From: Eubacterium sp. TM05-53
GTDB lineage: Bacteria; Bacillota_I; Bacilli_A; Erysipelotrichales; Erysipelotrichaceae
DNA: 35,687 bases
Assembly (NCBI RefSeq): GCF_003436425.1
Contig: NZ_QSPK01000015.1
Span: 4,962 to 40,648 of the forward strand
Direction of reading: 5' to 3'
Shown: positions 33,288-35,687 of the stretch, piece after piece
Layout: each line of letters begins with the position of its first letter
Position numbering within the stretch: the stretch's first letter is position 1
The notes under the pieces: model-generated
The model's input: only the letters and a program-made list of their open reading frames with translations
Databases searched by the model: none
What the model was told of the DNA's origin: nothing
Position numbers and translations under genes: made by a program

Positions 33288-34304
33288 ATGACAATTTTAT
33301 ATACATCTTTCCATATATTGGATTTAGACAATGATACAGTACAAAGAAAAGAGATGCCTGAGGAATTCCAAGATTTTGTGAAAGAATATATTGAGTATGC
33401 GAACTCAAATGAGAAAAATAAAATGTATACCATTCATGATGAACAAACACAAGTAGTTTCGTGTATTCGTCAAATGGCATTGAATCAAGAAAAATGTGAA
33501 GTTCTTACAGATAGTATTGCAGATAAGCTTTTGATGAGCGAAAAACTTGCACAGGCAAAAATCTATCGCATGGGTTCTAATGTGAAAAAGGGAAGTCTAA
33601 TTCAGGCTTTGGTACAAAATAGTAGTGATGAACTTTTATTTGTGGTTGCCAAAGTGGAACATTCAAAATGGTATGATGGAAATGATTTATCAAAGAAGTA
33701 TGGATTTTCAGGAGATAAGAAATCATTGTGGAAATCCGCTGTATTTTCAATGTATGAAATTAATTCGCACATTGTATTTAAAGATGTTAAGGCATATTCA
33801 GATACTATGGCAAAATATTGGACAGTTTCATTCTTGGAGTTAGACGAAGCTAGGGATGATGCCAAAAATACATATTCAGCGTTTAAGGCCGTGGATAATG
33901 AATTAAAAAGTGCAGTAGAGCCTGTTTCTAAAAAAGATTATGTAAAGTTATCGAGTGAATTACAGAATGTGATGAATACACCACAGCAGTTAAACTACAA
34001 TCAGTGTATTGATAATTTAATTGATTCGTATTCTTTTAGTGAAGAAGACATTGAAAAGGAGGTTATCAAAGATTGTTTATTGGCGCTTCCTGAACGTAAA
34101 AATTTTGATACAGAATTTAAGGTGGTTCCTGAAAGCTTGAATAATAAACGTACAAAAAAATTCCAGTTATCCCAAGGTATTGAACTAACGATTCGTTCGG
34201 ATGCCATGGAATATCCAGATAAAATTGTATCTACAGTAGTGAATGGAAAGCGCGTTATTCAAATTGTCTGTGAGGATGATGATACGTATGATGCGTTTGC
34301 TTAA
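33288..34304 (+). CDS. Putative nucleoid-associated protein (NdpA/37-kDa-like)
   Basis: 338 residues, soluble, acidic C-terminus (CEDDDTYDAFA). The middle part, KGSLIQALVQNSSDELLFVVAKVEHSKWYDG followed by KSLWKSAVF, resembles the nucleoid-associated NdpA/YejK family (PF04245) in pattern and length. The match is by eye and weak. No catalytic motif, signal peptide or membrane segment is seen. GGAG lies ten bases before the ATG. The gene shares its promoter region with the CobW-like GTPase on the other strand. If not NdpA, it is a hypothetical cytoplasmic protein. Confidence 0.45.
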   Translation: MTILYTSFHILDLDNDTVQRKEMPEEFQDFVKEYIEYANSNEKNKMYTIHDEQTQVVSCIRQMALNQEKCEVLTDSIADKLLMSEKLAQAKIYRMGSNVKKGSLIQALVQNSSDELLFVVAKVEHSKWYDGNDLSKKYGFSGDKKSLWKSAVFSMYEINSHIVFKDVKAYSDTMAKYWTVSFLELDEARDDAKNTYSAFKAVDNELKSAVEPVSKKDYVKLSSELQNVMNTPQQLNYNQCIDNLIDSYSFSEEDIEKEVIKDCLLALPERKNFDTEFKVVPESLNNKRTKKFQLSQGIELTIRSDAMEYPDKIVSTVVNGKRVIQIVCEDDDTYDAFA

Positions 34305-34383
34305 AATAAACTGAAAGAATTCAATTTGTATAAATCCTAAAATAGTGGTTTAATTATGTCATTATTTAAAGGGGGTATTTCAA

Positions 34384-34629
34384 ATGAAAAATAAAAATGC
34401 ATTAACAATTCTATTGTATGTATTTGCCGTTTTATCATTAGCTTATACGTGCTACGCGGCAATCCAAGCATATAATACGTTTACTTCATATTACAGCACA
34501 AACTTAAGTGTAGTGAATTTGATTTTGTATATGATCACAACATGCTATGAAAGCATCTGCTTTAGTGTGCTATTCTATGCGTTAGGCGTATTTAGTGAAA
34601 TGTTTAAGAAGAAGGAAGAAGAGAAATAG
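34384..34629 (+). CDS. Small two-helix membrane protein of unknown function
   Basis: 81 residues: short basic start MKNKNA, a hydrophobic helix at about 7-28, a polar loop rich in Tyr/Thr, a second helix at about 43-70, and a charged KKKEEEK tail. No family is recognised. It is real rather than spurious because it has a strong AAAGGGGG ribosome-binding site eight to ten bases before the ATG and its own terminator. Both termini should be cytoplasmic by the positive-inside rule. Confidence 0.65.
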   Translation: MKNKNALTILLYVFAVLSLAYTCYAAIQAYNTFTSYYSTNLSVVNLILYMITTCYESICFSVLFYALGVFSEMFKKKEEEK

Positions 34630-34653
34630 TTTTATACTGTTTCTTTTTTCTTT
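34623..34653 (+). terminator. Terminator after the small membrane protein
   Basis: GAAATAG (34623-34629) pairs with CTGTTTC (34637-34643; one T-G pair), loop TTTTATA, then TTTTTTCTTT. The TAG stop is the end of the 5' arm. The azlC start follows only about 12 bases later, so azlCD may depend on read-through. Confidence 0.78.
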
Positions 34654-34664
34654 AGGAAATGATT

Positions 34665-35350
34665 ATGAAGAAAGATTTTAAAGAAGGGGCCAAGGCAGCA
34701 ACACCTATTATTTTAGGCTATATACCAGTTGGAATAGCGTATGGGATGATGGCTAAAGCGACAGGATTAACATTTTTTAAAGCGTTGAGCTTTTCCTTGT
34801 TTGTGTATACAGGGGCTGGACAAGTGGCGGCTGTTACAATGTTAGCTCAAAATGCTGCTTATGTAACCATTGTATTCACAGTTTTTATTTTAAATTTACG
34901 ACATATTATTATGAGTACATGTATTATGGAAAAGATGGAGAATACAAACTTGTGGGTTCGTTTACTTTTATCTTTTGGCATTACAGATGAAGTGTTTGCG
35001 ATGTCAATGACGGATAAAAAAATCAATAAACTAACTCCATCATTCTTTGCAGGACTTGCCTTGTTTAGTTATCTATCATGGAATGTAGGTTCAGCTTTAG
35101 GTATCGTATTTCAAGTATACTACCAAGTATTGTATCGAAGAGTTTAGGTGTTTCCTTATATGCGATGTTTATTGGCTTGTTGGTGCCGAATATGAAGAAG
35201 TCAATTCGTTTATTATATGTAGTGATTTTGACAATGATCGTAAATTGGGTGTTGAATCAATTCTTATCGAGTTCACTATCCATGTTGATATCAACACTAG
35301 GTTGTGCGTTGATTGGAATGTGTTTTATTTCCAAGGAGGATCTACAATGA
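34665..35350 (+). pseudogene. azlC: Branched-chain amino acid exporter subunit AzlC, frameshifted
   Basis: AzlC family membrane protein. The N-terminal part KEGAKAATPIILGYIPVGIAYGMMAKATGL and VYTGAGQVAAVTMLA...FILNLRHIIMS is characteristic. The first frame stops early at 35145-35147, after SWNVGSALGIVFQ. Adding one T to the TTT at 35109-35111 joins it to the frame reading SSILPSIVSKSLGVSLYAMFIGLLVPNMKKS... and ending TGA at 35348-35350, giving the normal length of about 229 residues. So one base is missing. The ATG at 34665 (AGGA seven bases upstream) is preferred to 34659. AzlC works with AzlD, whose start overlaps the restored stop, which supports the reconstruction. Confidence 0.85.
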
Positions 35351-35649
35351 AATTTGCGATATTGATTTTATTTCTTTGTTTATCAACATATATACCAAGG
35401 ATGTTGCCAGCCTTGTTTATGGATAAGATTCAAGTGTCAGGAAAGGTAGCTACATTTTTACAATTGATTCCATATACGGCTATGGCATCTTTAGTTTTTC
35501 CAGCCATATTATATGTGGATGAGAACATGTGGATCGGTGTAGTAGCCGGTGTTGTAGCGGTTATCGCTGCACTAAAGAAGTTGCCTGTAATTGGTGTAGT
35601 TTTATGGAGTGTAATTGCTTGTGTAATATTATACCTGAATTATTCATGA
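35347..35649 (+). CDS. azlD: Branched-chain amino acid exporter subunit AzlD
   Basis: 100-residue membrane protein with about four hydrophobic helices, including the family segment STYIPRMLPALFM and QLIPYTAMASLVFPAIL. AzlD is the small partner of AzlC in export of branched-chain amino acids. The ATG at 35347 overlaps the azlC stop (ATGA) and has a strong AAGGAGG site; the longer in-frame version from 35245 lies inside azlC and is rejected. The strong ribosome-binding site would allow translation even though azlC is interrupted. Confidence 0.88.
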   Translation: MKFAILILFLCLSTYIPRMLPALFMDKIQVSGKVATFLQLIPYTAMASLVFPAILYVDENMWIGVVAGVVAVIAALKKLPVIGVVLWSVIACVILYLNYS

Positions 35650-35687
35650 AAAGATAATAAAAGAAGATTAGCCTTGTTGATGGATCC

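Noticed and set aside
35245..35346. Longer in-frame start for azlD within azlC
   Set aside because: The AAGGAGG site and the ATGA overlap fix the start at 35347; the extra residues are out-of-frame azlC.
1..35687. CRISPR arrays, tRNA or rRNA genes, insertion sequences, origin
   Set aside because: No regularly spaced repeats, cloverleaf or rRNA blocks, transposase genes with inverted ends, or DnaA-box clusters were recognised on reading.
35682..35687. Terminal GGATCC (BamHI site) as a cloning junction
   Set aside because: A six-base site at the window edge can occur by chance, and there is no vector-like sequence.

Overview
The window looks like chromosomal DNA of a low-GC anaerobic member of the Bacillota, of Clostridia or Erysipelotrichia type. 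The evidence is a Gram-positive PolC replicase, AT-rich codon use with TGA as a true stop (so not a code-4 Mollicute), a SCIFF ranthipeptide with its radical SAM maturase, and a yybP-ykoY and a TPP riboswitch. Genus is inference. Apart from one interrupted Rpn-type nuclease gene there is no phage, insertion sequence, CRISPR array, tRNA or rRNA, and no stretch over 300 bases lacks a gene.

Layout. (1) 1-7504: end of an unknown gene, then a tight housekeeping operon ftsW-rsmD-coaD-rnc-polC, closed by a terminator whose loop contains the polC stop codon. (2) 7586-9202: a dicarboxylate/amino-acid symporter coupled to mscL. (3) 9183-12222: two related cation/Ca2+ exchangers flanking an Rpn/PD-(D/E)XK nuclease gene broken by a one-base frameshift. 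The first exchanger has a manganese (yybP-ykoY) riboswitch with a terminator. (4) 12230-17472: a TetR regulator divergent from an MMPL/RND-like transporter and a secreted heptad-repeat partner, with a visible operator in the shared promoter. (5) 17566-20502: SCIFF peptide, two tandem hairpins, SCIFF maturase, and an overlapping Orn/Lys/Arg-decarboxylase-like PLP enzyme. (6) 20590-25188: two tandem Old Yellow Enzyme/2,4-dienoyl-CoA-reductase-like flavo-iron-sulfur reductases facing a nitroreductase. (7) 25242-28757: a membrane cluster (DUF975-CmpB fusion, TraX-like), an RQC-minor-like DNA-binding protein and a shikimate-kinase-like P-loop protein. (8) 28766-32087: TPP riboswitch and a ThiXYZ-type pyrimidine (thiamine precursor) ABC importer ending in a TatD-like hydrolase. 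(9) 32102-35649: a CobW-type G3E GTPase divergent from an NdpA-like protein through a promoter with a shared -10, a small membrane protein, and azlCD for branched-chain amino-acid export, with azlC frameshifted.

The most interesting points are: the SCIFF precursor has Gly where the known thioether acceptor Thr lies and carries an extra Cys; the SCIFF-maturase gap can fold into two terminators or one competing hairpin; a TatD-type enzyme sits under TPP control; the first tandem reductase has an unusually spaced Fe-S motif; and terminators repeatedly overlap stop codons or lie inside the facing gene. Two genes (rpn-like and azlC) each miss one base in a short homopolymer, which is either recent decay or sequence error.
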